Translations under genes and position numbers: made by a program
The notes under the pieces: generated by a model
Seen by the model: only the letters and a program-made list of their open reading frames with translations
Told to the model about the DNA's origin: nothing
Database searches by the model: none
In this document: in pieces, positions 1 to 6,962 of the stretch
How positions within the stretch are numbered: position 1 is the stretch's first letter
How the letters are laid out: each line of letters starts with the position of its first letter
Source: an uncultured Prevotellaceae bacterium
GTDB lineage: Bacteria > Bacteroidota > Bacteroidia > Bacteroidales > Bacteroidaceae
Length of the DNA stretch: 52,600 nucleotides
Assembly: GCA_902770195.1 (NCBI GenBank)
Contig: CACXSA010000024.1
Location: 1-52,600 of the forward strand
Direction of reading: 5' to 3'

Positions 1-1
1 C

Positions 2-1041
2 AAACTCGATGATTGGTGCCAGGACAACATCGACTGGCTCCGTAAGACCTATGGAAGCGATAATGTTGTATCGGTAGTGCTACACATGGATGAGAGCACT
101 CCCCATCTACATGCAACAGTTGTCCCCATAGTCCATACAGAGCGACAGCGTAAGAAGAAAGAACAGGAAGTAAAGCGCACCTATCGTAAGAAAAGCCCTG
201 CACCACGTCTTTGTGCTGACGACGTCATGAGTCGTGCTAATTTGAAGTGCTGTCAGAACACCTATGCAGAAGTCATGCAGAAGTATGGACTTCAGCGAGG
301 CATAGAAGGTTCAGAGGCACAGCATATCTCTACCCATGAATACTACCGTTCTTTGATGGCACAAGGCAAGGACATTCAGGAAGATGTCGAAGCCTTGCTC
401 AAACAGAAAGAACAGGTAGAGCAAGAACTATCAAAATCAAGTCTGAGAAGAAGACAGAAGAACTGAAGAATACCGCTGCACAAACGGCTACCACAGCCCT
501 CAAAGGCATCAATTCTCTTCTTGGCAGCAATAAGATTTGCCGATTGGAAAAGGAGAATGAGCAACTGAAGGGGGAAATCAAGCTGCGTGACAGTCAGATT
601 GACAAGTTAAAGGCAGACATGAAGCAGCAGAACGAGAATCATGCTGATGACATTCGCTATACCAAGTTGCAGATGCAGAAAACCATCAATGAGCAAGAGC
701 GCACTATCAACAAGATCCTCCGCTGGTTCCCTATTGTTGGCGAGTATCTACGTATCGAGAAAGAATGTTTTGAACATGGGTTTAATGAAGAGCAAACCGA
801 TAAACTGGTTCATGGCCAGACTCTGAACTTCAGAGGCTATTTACAAGAAAATAAACGAAGTGCCAAGGTCTGGGCCGAGAGCGTAACGGCCAAAGTTGTT
901 AAGATTTCCAAAGATAGCCTTCAACTTACAATTGAGCACTCACCCATAGTTCTGTGGATCAAGCAGCAGGTAGAACGCACTAAGCAAGAACGGCAAAATG
1001 AGGAACAAAAGATGTCAAATCATCATGGCTTTCATCTCTAA
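2..1041 (+). pseudogene. MobV-family relaxase (plasmid recombination/mobilization protein), 5'-truncated by the window and frameshifted
   Basis: Relaxases of the MobV (Pre/Mob) family nick DNA at an origin of transfer to mobilise plasmids or small integrative elements. The reading frame is open from base 2 and carries the metal-binding signature HMDESTPHLH at 83-112, the diagnostic HxDE..PHxH motif of the family. The frame ends at 466, but the family-like coiled-coil C-terminal part continues in another frame from about 433 to 1041 (..IKSEKKTEELKNTAAQ.. then the region after 544). Adding one A to the AAAA run at 433-436 joins the two frames into a natural sequence, so a single-base deletion (real or a sequencing error) explains the break. 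The N-terminus lies outside the window. Family call is firm; inactivation is likely but depends on the homopolymer. Confidence 0.85.
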
Positions 1042-1118
1042 AGGTATCGAAACGGCATAATTTAGTGTCGTTTCTTTCACTTTCTTGTATTTCTTGCATT
1101 AGTTTCAAAAAAAAGTGC

Positions 1119-1126
1119 TATATTTG
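1119..1126 (+). promoter_or_regulatory. -7 box (TATATTTG) for the T5orf172 gene
   Basis: TATATTTG matches the Bacteroidetes TAnnTTTG -7 consensus. Transcription would begin near 1131, giving a leader of about 200 nt before the start codon at 1334. Confidence 0.6.
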
Positions 1127-1159
1127 CATCGTGTTTCGTAAGGAGCACAAGACATATTA

Positions 1160-1292
1160 GGCTCTACACTTCCAATCACCACCTCGGACAAAAGAGCCAA
1201 CCTGCAAAAGAGCGTCGGCGCATAGTGCGCAGGCGTTTCGACGATTGCAGGGGCTTGTGGTGAGCCGGAAGTGCGTGGGAATGTCCTGCGCA
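1160..1292 (+). ncRNA. structured, pseudoknotted 5' leader RNA, family not recognised
   Basis: Between the promoter and the start codon at 1334 there are nested complementary segments. Outer helix: 1167-1173 (CACTTCC) with 1267-1273 (GGAAGTG). Next: 1176-1182 (TCACCAC) with 1257-1263 (GTGGTGA). Inner arm: 1201-1206 with 1246-1251, 1213-1217 with 1239-1243, and 1218-1222 with 1226-1230 closing a three-base loop. GGCTCT at 1160-1165, 5' of the outer helix, can pair with AGAGCC at 1193-1198 inside it, forming a pseudoknot. TGCGCAGG at 1226-1233 is perfectly complementary to CCTGCGCA at 1285-1292, which would compete with the inner hairpin. All pairs are perfect Watson-Crick. It could be a cis-regulatory leader, a ribozyme or a small RNA; I do not recognise the class. 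Confidence 0.6.
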
Positions 1293-1333
1293 TTTCATAT
1301 AAAAGAATTCGTTTAACTTTAAACATAAAGAAT

Positions 1334-3178
1334 ATGAGTATTTGGTCTGAATTGCATTCGAAGAATGAAGAATCGGCTAATAGGCCAGAGGTGAGTAAGG
1401 AGACGACTATTGACCCTTCGGGAAAAGACGAGATTGTGTCATCAAACATAAACTATGATCAGTTTGTGAAACACCCGGGGAAGTACATTTCTTTCTTAAA
1501 CAATAATCCTAATTGGAATAGATTTGTTGAATATGAGTCTGATCATGAAGATGAGGTGGTTGCTCGTTTTAAACGAAAAAAATTTGAAAACTATTTTCTA
1601 GATTCTGCTTATAAAAAGGGGATTATTAGTTTTAGAACTATTGAGGATAGAGGGATATATGAAATCAACATCTCTTTTAACGAGATTATTACTACATATC
1701 TTAGCTGGGCAATCAAGAATGAGCCCATAATGTATATTAATGCAAGGATACTAAATACAACTATTAGACCTGGTCTGAATCGTTGTGTATTCGATTATAA
1801 ATTTTTTATACGTGCCCCATTTGCTGGGTACTTGGACTCCTCATCATTTTGGCAAGAGAGAGAAACTGATGGAGGAAGAATATATAAACTATATACTGCT
1901 GAAAGGGCAAAAGAGTTATGGCCTCTTGGTTCAATCTATGACAATCCAGATAGATTAGACCACGTAGATGTTAATCTTAATGAATACTTGTATGATGAAA
2001 ATTTCTGGGAAGGAATACCTCATTATGATTTTGAAGCAGAAGATGACTCCCCATGCCTTCGATATGAGTGGAAAGTTGCCAATTTTTCACAAGTAGTAAA
2101 AGATCAACACATTTGCACAATCATTAAGAATCCCAATCGTTATAATAGAAAGGAGTATAAGATCTACAGCCCTTCTTCTGGTATTATAACTTTGAGTTTA
2201 AATGGTGAAACAAAGGATTTTAAATGCGAAGAAGAAATAAGAAATTGTAATGAATTATTATTGTTTTCAGTTTATAAAAATAGGAATTCATTAATGAGAA
2301 ACCATTTCTACTTCTTTGATAGACAAGAAAGAGACGAATTCGATGGAACGATTTCATTATCTTGGGAAACGAGTAGAAGGCTGCCAGAATGTGAAGAAGA
2401 TGAATCGTATATGGACGATTATCCAGGCCTTGAAATGAAGGCGGATGATGGAAAATATATTATTGTATCGCTTGAGTTGAAAAACAATATACCATATATT
2501 GTATTTAGTGTTGATTCAAAGATAATCCGTTTAAATAATGGAGATTCTATAGATATGCAGTTTATAGGAATTGATGGAAATAAAAGTGTTCTTAATTTCC
2601 CCATTACAAGAAATCACATAGAAAAAAAAGTGAGCAACGTATATGATAATAGTTTCTACTGTGAATTATCACAAGATGACATTTCCTGTATGATGAATAA
2701 CGACTGTGTAAGTTGGAGAGTTCGATTTAGTAAGCAACCTTTTATGTCAGTAGTAGGATCTAATGAAAGTATATGGTGCCCTAAAGAATATGCTGGTGAT
2801 GTATTTAGATCATATTCATCGCAATTTATGCAGTTGATAGAAGAACTACAGAATGAATATACAATATCATTTTCTTCTAAAAGCAATAGTAAGCCAACAG
2901 TTGCAATTAATGAAACTTGTTTTGTCTATCTTATGGTAGATACCACAAATGGCTATTTTAAAATTGGAATCTCGAATGATCCAGAATACAGAGAGCATAC
3001 GTTGCAGAGTGAAAAGCCCACGATTGAAAAACTCTGTGCAAAAGAATATCCTAACAGAACCATTGCATCTGCAATAGAAAGTGCTCTTCATAAAGCTTAT
3101 GAGAGCAAGCGACTCCGAGGAGAATGGTTTGCACTTGATGCTGATGACGTAAATGCAATTGTCGCAACTCTTAGTTAA
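1334..3178 (+). CDS. T5orf172 (GIY-YIG-like) domain protein with a large unassigned N-terminal part
   Basis: A 614-residue protein. The last ~80 residues (about 535-610) read VYLMVDTTNGYFKIGIS..., a pattern typical of the T5orf172/MUG113 domain of the GIY-YIG superfamily, associated with DNA binding or nuclease activity. The N-terminal 500 residues are not recognised. Two segments, around residues 160-175 (IRAPFAGYL) and 280-300 (YSPSSGIITL), resemble hammerhead pieces of biotinyl/lipoyl-type domains; this is inference. The frame opens upstream at 1271, but ATG 1334 is chosen because the upstream codons lie within the structured leader. It is AT-rich compared with the housekeeping genes here, suggesting acquisition. 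It is 17 bases upstream of the DUF2971 gene and probably co-transcribed with it. Role unknown; defence is plausible. Confidence 0.7.
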   Translation: MSIWSELHSKNEESANRPEVSKETTIDPSGKDEIVSSNINYDQFVKHPGKYISFLNNNPNWNRFVEYESDHEDEVVARFKRKKFENYFLDSAYKKGIISFRTIEDRGIYEINISFNEIITTYLSWAIKNEPIMYINARILNTTIRPGLNRCVFDYKFFIRAPFAGYLDSSSFWQERETDGGRIYKLYTAERAKELWPLGSIYDNPDRLDHVDVNLNEYLYDENFWEGIPHYDFEAEDDSPCLRYEWKVANFSQVVKDQHICTIIKNPNRYNRKEYKIYSPSSGIITLSLNGETKDFKCEEEIRNCNELLLFSVYKNRNSLMRNHFYFFDRQERDEFDGTISLSWETSRRLPECEEDESYMDDYPGLEMKADDGKYIIVSLELKNNIPYIVFSVDSKIIRLNNGDSIDMQFIGIDGNKSVLNFPITRNHIEKKVSNVYDNSFYCELSQDDISCMMNNDCVSWRVRFSKQPFMSVVGSNESIWCPKEYAGDVFRSYSSQFMQLIEELQNEYTISFSSKSNSKPTVAINETCFVYLMVDTTNGYFKIGISNDPEYREHTLQSEKPTIEKLCAKEYPNRTIASAIESALHKAYESKRLRGEWFALDADDVNAIVATLS

Positions 3179-3195
3179 TTCCAACACAAGTAGCT

Positions 3196-4053
3196 ATGAT
3201 ATACCATTATACATCAGCAGAAACGACCCATAATATTCTAAAGAAATATCGTGAGTCAAAAGACAAACAATATCTCGAATTCTGGGCAAGCAGCATATAT
3301 CTGTTGAATGATCCACTTGAAATGTTGATGGCCCCAAATATTATAATAAATATATTAAAAGCGATAGAAAAAAAATTATCTATAGATGACTCATACAAAT
3401 TGTCTAAGACATTTCTTGGTGTCGATACTATAAAACAACGTTATCTGAAAACTCTCGAAAAAGATAAATATTTGTTCATAATTTCTTTTTCCAGCAATAG
3501 GGATACACTTCCAATGTGGTCAATGTATACAAAAGATGGTAAAGGATTATGTTTATGTTTAGATGAAAAAATTATTTGTAAGCATTTTTATAATAATGAG
3601 GAATTACAAACAAGAATTGTTCCCGTATCATATAATCTAACAAATTTAGAAGATACTACCTTGAGCCAGTTATGTAATATTTACCAAAATTATATTGATG
3701 AAATGAAAGGCGATGATATTTCTGACAAAGATAATCTCATACAGTTCTACCAATATCGATTTATTCGGGAATTAGCTCCTTTGTATAAGAATTCCACTTA
3801 TAGCTATGAAGGAGAAAAACGTCTTATATGTACACAACAAAGGCATGATGAAACAATAGATTTTAGGATAAGTGCAAATGGATATGTTATTCCGTTTCGT
3901 AAGATTAATATTCCAGTAGATGCACTACAGAGTATAATTGTTGGCCCATCATATAACTATGAATTAATAAAAGAAGGTCTCAATATGGAATTAATATTGT
4001 CAGGTGTTAAGGCGGATGTGGAACCATCTAAAGTTTGCTATCGAGCAATATAG
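3196..4053 (+). CDS. DUF2971 family protein
   Basis: A 285-residue protein. Its start (IYHYTSAET), the middle segment with SFSSNRDTLPMWSMYTKDGKGLCL (residues about 97-120), a Y-EGEKRL segment near 210, and the C-terminal IIVGP are the usual landmarks of DUF2971. The family has no settled biochemical function. It is common on mobile elements and in defence-rich neighbourhoods, and the opening HYTS pattern recalls ADP-ribosyltransferase-like folds; that last point is speculation. It follows the T5orf172 gene after 17 bases and shares its AT-rich composition, so the two probably form one acquired transcription unit, ended by the hairpin at 4142-4176. Confidence 0.75.
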   Translation: MIYHYTSAETTHNILKKYRESKDKQYLEFWASSIYLLNDPLEMLMAPNIIINILKAIEKKLSIDDSYKLSKTFLGVDTIKQRYLKTLEKDKYLFIISFSSNRDTLPMWSMYTKDGKGLCLCLDEKIICKHFYNNEELQTRIVPVSYNLTNLEDTTLSQLCNIYQNYIDEMKGDDISDKDNLIQFYQYRFIRELAPLYKNSTYSYEGEKRLICTQQRHDETIDFRISANGYVIPFRKINIPVDALQSIIVGPSYNYELIKEGLNMELILSGVKADVEPSKVCYRAI

Positions 4054-4141
4054 GGTACATATAGCATTTTCAGGACGATTAGTTTTATTTGCTAGTGCAA
4101 AAAGTATTGACGATGTTTATCGCATTCAACTTTTGGATACA

Positions 4142-4176
4142 AAACAGGACTTGCACCAACAATGCAAGTCCTGTTT
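4142..4176 (+). terminator. strong hairpin between convergent genes
   Basis: AAACAGGACTTGCA at 4142-4155 is perfectly complementary to 4163-4176, giving a 14-bp stem with a 7-base loop. There is no immediate U tract on the + strand. It lies between the end of the DUF2971 gene and the converging acetyltransferase gene, so it could serve both directions. Confidence 0.6.
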
Positions 4177-4181
4177 GTATT

Positions 4182-4190
4182 GGGACGGGT
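4182..4190 (+). repeat. REP-like motif GGGACGGGT, copy 1
   Basis: GGGACGGGT occurs here and again at 5204-5212 and 5487-5495, all outside or between genes of the accessory island. GC-rich GGGAC-type motifs are typical of REP sequences mobilised by REP-associated tyrosine transposases; assignment is by resemblance only. Confidence 0.35.
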
Positions 4191-4272
4191 TTTTTATAGA
4201 GGTTCGTACTTTCTGTCCGTGTGGACAAGTTGCAGGTGATCAGGCTGCCATACTTTTCCCCGTATACCTCTG

Positions 4273-4893
4273 TTATTCGTCAAGCAAATCACTAAACATC
4301 AATCGTGTCCTGAGTTTTCGTGGATTCTTCATTCGTTCTTCGCGTTCTTCGTCATCCTTGGGCGGCTTCGTGTAAAAATCTTCGTCTATCTCACGAGGGA
4401 AAAGTGGCTTGAAACCATTATGCTCATAGAAATGTAACACGTCAGGTTCATTCTTGGCATCAACAATTGCAAAGCGGCACCCAGTCTTATTGGATTCATC
4501 AATGAACCACATTCTGATAAAATCAAGCACCTCCGAACCTACACCTTTTCCTGAGAATTGAGAAGCAACCGCCAATCGCCCGACAAGCACACCAGGATAG
4601 CGAGTCAACATCTTTTCTCGATGAGTGATACCCCACATGGCATTGCGACGACTGCTTGGCAGGTCGTAGATACGGATGCTGTCATTCGATACAGTAAAAC
4701 AGGCAACAATAGTCTGTAGGTCATCCTTCATGCGGAAGCAGTATGACTTTCCCATGCGATAACGGGTATAGTCGAGCGCATCCTTCTGAAAGAATTCGTC
4801 CATATCGTCATCTCCACACACAAAAGGATGACACTCTGCAAGAATGCCATCTGTCAAAATGTCGAGTACGCAGTTTTCTTCGAGAAACGCCAT
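4273..4893 (-). CDS. GNAT family N-acetyltransferase, TacT-like toxin candidate
   Basis: A 206-residue GNAT enzyme that would transfer an acetyl group from acetyl-CoA. The acetyl-CoA pyrophosphate loop is visible as QFSGKGVG at residues 112-119, preceded by the beta strand VLVGRLAVA and followed by a C-terminal FYEHNGF motif (about residues 150-157). The N-terminal part with CGDDDMDEFF resembles the region found in TacT/AtaT-type toxins that acetylate aminoacyl-tRNA. The gene starts 8 bases after a small gene read in the same direction, which suggests an antitoxin-toxin operon. A charged C-terminal extension (DDEEREERMKNPRK) is longer than in canonical TacT. A non-toxin acetyltransferase is the alternative. 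Confidence 0.75.
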   Translation of the reverse strand: MAFLEENCVLDILTDGILAECHPFVCGDDDMDEFFQKDALDYTRYRMGKSYCFRMKDDLQTIVACFTVSNDSIRIYDLPSSRRNAMWGITHREKMLTRYPGVLVGRLAVASQFSGKGVGSEVLDFIRMWFIDESNKTGCRFAIVDAKNEPDVLHFYEHNGFKPLFPREIDEDFYTKPPKDDEEREERMKNPRKLRTRLMFSDLLDE

Positions 4894-4901
4894 CTTATCT
4901 A

Positions 4902-5069
4902 TTAGAAGTTGATGTTCGACCTCTCAAGAATTGTGCGCATAGCTTTATAGCGAGGATCTGCTGTAAGGTCTCGCTTAGGGCGCATATCAAACTTGCGCTC
5001 TGTCTCGTCTGCCATCTCACGGAAACGACGAGCTTCGTCACCGGGTGCAAACCGAGAGCAATCAAACAT
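4902..5069 (-). CDS. small charged protein, candidate antitoxin of the GNAT enzyme
   Basis: A 55-residue basic/acidic protein (MFDCSRFAPGDEARRFREMA...), not recognisable as a ribbon-helix-helix DUF1778 antitoxin. The open frame extends upstream beyond 5195, but a TAACTTTG promoter box at 5114-5121 lies inside that extension and the upstream part includes a REP-like motif. ATG 5069 is therefore the most likely start. Eight bases separate its stop from the acetyltransferase start. Position, size and coupling suggest an antitoxin or accessory subunit; there is no direct sequence proof. Confidence 0.5.
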   Translation of the reverse strand: MFDCSRFAPGDEARRFREMADETERKFDMRPKRDLTADPRYKAMRTILERSNINF

Positions 5070-5113
5070 GTTTGAATTGCCGAGGTGCAGCCCGTACTCG
5101 CACTTTTCATGTG

Positions 5114-5121
5114 CAAAGTTA
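5114..5121 (-). promoter_or_regulatory. -7 box (TAACTTTG) for the small protein/GNAT operon
   Basis: On the minus strand the sequence reads TAACTTTGCA, a match to TAnnTTTG. A transcript would start near 5107, about 38 bases before ATG 5069. This box decides against longer start choices for the small protein. Confidence 0.55.
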
Positions 5122-5203
5122 CGATATTTTTCTGAATCAACAATGCTTTTGCCAAGAATTAAATTAGAAACATTGTTGTCCGCTAAACTTTTCAAATGCC
5201 ACA

Positions 5204-5212
5204 GGGACGGGT
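5204..5212 (+). repeat. REP-like motif GGGACGGGT, copy 2
   Basis: Second of three GGGACGGGT copies. With copy 3 it shares the longer 11-mer CAGGGACGGGT (5202-5212 and 5485-5495). Confidence 0.35.
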
Positions 5213-5327
5213 GACTGACATCCGATATTGTAAGTCGAGATGGTTTCTCCGGAAGTATTTACAATTACTCCGAATAGAAATTTAAATACTCCAATGATGT
5301 GAAAGTCAATAGCGCTATACTCTAGGC

Positions 5328-5404
5328 AGCTCCTTAGCAGCTCCTTAGCAGCTCCTTAGCAGCTCCTTAGCTGCTCCTAGCCTGCTCCTAAGCTGCTTCT
5401 AGGC
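5328..5404 (+). repeat. 11-bp tandem repeat, seven units
   Basis: AGCTCCTTAGC is repeated four times without error (5328-5371), followed by three diverged 11-base units (TGCTCCTAGCC, TGCTCCTAAGC, TGCTTCTAGGC) to 5404. The units step exactly 11 bases, so no reading frame is conserved across them. The array is followed directly by a 16-bp palindrome. The surrounding stretch 5122-5749 holds no gene I can support apart from these repeats and an orphan promoter box. Confidence 0.85.
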
Positions 5405-5419
5405 TTACTCATGAGTAAG
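5404..5419. repeat. 16-bp perfect palindrome after the tandem array
   Basis: CTTACTCATGAGTAAG is a perfect dyad. It could be a protein-binding site or a hairpin; nothing else in the region indicates which. Confidence 0.6.
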
Positions 5420-5486
5420 GCTAGAGTAAGGCTGGAGTATGGGTGGAGCGAAGGAATATGGAGGAATCAGACTCTCATGAACCGCA

Positions 5487-5495
5487 GGGACGGGT
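5487..5495 (+). repeat. REP-like motif GGGACGGGT, copy 3
   Basis: Third copy of the motif; see copies 1 and 2. Confidence 0.35.
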
Positions 5496-5589
5496 ACTGT
5501 TCCGCGTTCTGCAAAACAGCAAAAAAACGGAATATCAAGTCGGCGCTGAAAAACCTGCGCCATGACATCAAAGGTTTGGCGCAATATAG

Positions 5590-5597
5590 TACCTTTG
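5590..5597 (+). promoter_or_regulatory. orphan -7 box (TACCTTTG)
   Basis: A good TAnnTTTG match on the + strand with no convincing gene downstream before the tRNAs, which are on the other strand. It may be the residue of a lost gene or drive a short transcript antisense to the tRNA pair. Confidence 0.35.
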
Positions 5598-5749
5598 CAT
5601 TGTCGTCCAAGTGGTACGGATTGCGAGCATTAATACTTGCAATTGCTGGGGTTAATAGTAACAATTGCAGCGATTAATACTTATTATCAAAAGAAATTAT
5701 GGGGAAAGTTTTTTTTTATTCAACCCTAACGCTAACCGCTAATGTTTTG

Positions 5750-5823
5750 TGTCGACACTTGGACTCGAACCAAGGACCCCCACCATGTCAAGGTGATACT
5801 CTAACCAGCTGAGCTATGCCGAC
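5750..5823 (-). tRNA. tRNA-Val (anticodon GAC)
   Basis: The minus strand folds as a complete cloverleaf: acceptor GTCGGCA with TGTCGAC, anticodon stem TCACC/GGTGG around loop TTGACAT (anticodon GAC), T arm with GGTTCGAGTCC, discriminator A at 5750. CCA is not encoded. It lies 5 bases downstream of tRNA-Leu and is probably processed from the same transcript. Its 3' end faces the accessory island at 1-5749. Confidence 0.95.
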
Positions 5824-5828
5824 CTTTG

Positions 5829-5910
5829 TGCGCCTGACAGGACTCGAACCTGCACGTCGCGAGACACTAGATCCTAAGTCTAGCGCGTCTACCAATTCCG
5901 CCACAGGCGC
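5829..5910 (-). tRNA. tRNA-Leu (anticodon TAG)
   Basis: A class II tRNA with a long variable arm. Acceptor GCGCCTG/CAGGCGC; anticodon stem CTAGA/TCTAG around loop CTTAGGA (anticodon TAG); T arm GGTTCGAGTCC; discriminator A at 5829; no encoded CCA. It is first of the two-tRNA unit. Confidence 0.95.
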
Positions 5911-5920
5911 TTTCGGTCGG

Positions 5921-5928
5921 CAAAGGTA
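5921..5928 (-). promoter_or_regulatory. -7 box (TACCTTTG) for the tRNA-Leu/tRNA-Val pair
   Basis: Minus-strand TACCTTTG ends 10 bases before the 5' end of tRNA-Leu, as expected for a tRNA promoter with a short 5' leader. Confidence 0.65.
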
Positions 5929-5969
5929 CGAAAAAGAATTAAGAATCGAGCATTAAAACAGTAAAAAAA

Positions 5970-6962
5970 TCACTTCACCAGGTATTTTCTTGCCGTTTCT
6001 ATGATTTCATCATCTTCGGAAGAACCTATGGATACCTGTATGTCAGGGTCAATGCCGAATTCTGTCTGTTGGCGGTTTCGGTCGTACATCGGACAGGCAG
6101 AATAGCGCACGCTCCATCCGTTGGGCAGCGAGTTGCTCATAGGCATTCCACTACCTCCTCCCGTGTGGTCGCCAACTATTTTGACATTAGGAAGGGCGCG
6201 CATCATAACGGCAAACGTATTGGCAGCACTAAAAACACTGCGGTTGGTCAGCACACAGACGCCCTTGTGCCACCGGATATTCCGTGAAGGTTCAAGGTAT
6301 TGCGGTTCCATATCCGAAAAGTCGCTATGTCCTGTTCCCGTTTTATGCTGCATATACCCTACGAGTGTTTTCTCGTGTACAAAGCGTGCCGCCAAGAGTT
6401 CTGCGGTGGTCAGCTCTCCGCCGCCATTGTTGCGGATATCGATGATAAGTCCTCTGCAAAGTGCCAGATACGATAAGACATCGTCCAGGTTGCCTTCACC
6501 AATAGGCTGTTGGAAGGACTCATAGCGAATATATCCGATGTTGTCGTCGAGTATGCGGTAACGCAGTCCGCTGGCTATCTTGTAGTCTGTACCCAGATAG
6601 CGTCGCTCCAGCGTGTCGCTGAAATTCTTGGGATATGCCTCCTGCCATGTCCAGTAGCGTCCGTAGTCGGAAGAGTAGGTGAGGTTCACGTGTCCATCGC
6701 GCAACTCGCTCAGCATGTTGCACAATACTTCGAACAACTGGTCTTCGTTCATCTTGTCATCCACGCGTACTTTATATTTGTGATATACCTCGTTCCAGTC
6801 GAGTCCGTATTCATGCTGCTTATAGTCAAAGAAGCAATAGTGCTCGTCCAGGATCTGCCATAGCGCTTCGAAATTCCCCGTTGGACTGTTCTGACGTTCC
6901 TCGGTATCTACGCAGGATGTTAGAAAGACTAAAGAAACCAGATAGACTAGATACTTTTTCAT
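5970..6962 (-). CDS. S41 family peptidase, lipoprotein
   Basis: A 330-residue C-terminal-processing-type serine peptidase anchored to the cell envelope. Residues 1-17 are a lipoprotein signal (lipobox LTSC, Cys17). The S41 core shows RDGH at 88-91, LIIDIRNNGGGE at about 172-183 and the nucleophile region NRSVFSAANTF with Ser245; a GGGSGMP segment follows. No PDZ domain is evident between the N-terminal helical part and the catalytic core, as in other Bacteroidetes S41 lipoproteins. The start codon overlaps the stop of the DUF3316 gene by four bases (ATGA), so it is translated as the last gene of the parC operon. The substrate is unknown. Confidence 0.88.
   Translation of the reverse strand: MKKYLVYLVSLVFLTSCVDTEERQNSPTGNFEALWQILDEHYCFFDYKQHEYGLDWNEVYHKYKVRVDDKMNEDQLFEVLCNMLSELRDGHVNLTYSSDYGRYWTWQEAYPKNFSDTLERRYLGTDYKIASGLRYRILDDNIGYIRYESFQQPIGEGNLDDVLSYLALCRGLIIDIRNNGGGELTTAELLAARFVHEKTLVGYMQHKTGTGHSDFSDMEPQYLEPSRNIRWHKGVCVLTNRSVFSAANTFAVMMRALPNVKIVGDHTGGGSGMPMSNSLPNGWSVRYSACPMYDRNRQQTEFGIDPDIQVSIGSSEDDEIIETARKYLVK

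Noticed and set aside
1105-1449. Minus-strand 114-codon frame over the leader region
   Set aside because: It crosses the structured leader and the start of the T5orf172 gene and has no promoter; the strong structure and + strand gene explain the region.
5328-5404. CRISPR array
   Set aside because: The units are contiguous 11-mers without spacers, far too short for CRISPR repeats.
5411-5677. 88-codon open frame on the + strand
   Set aside because: Begins in the palindrome after the tandem array, contains a REP-like motif and a promoter box, and has no family resemblance.
5699-5815. Short + strand frame starting MGKVFFY and running into the tRNAs
   Set aside because: Its second half is the antisense of tRNA-Val, so any coding is accidental; the first half is too short to judge.
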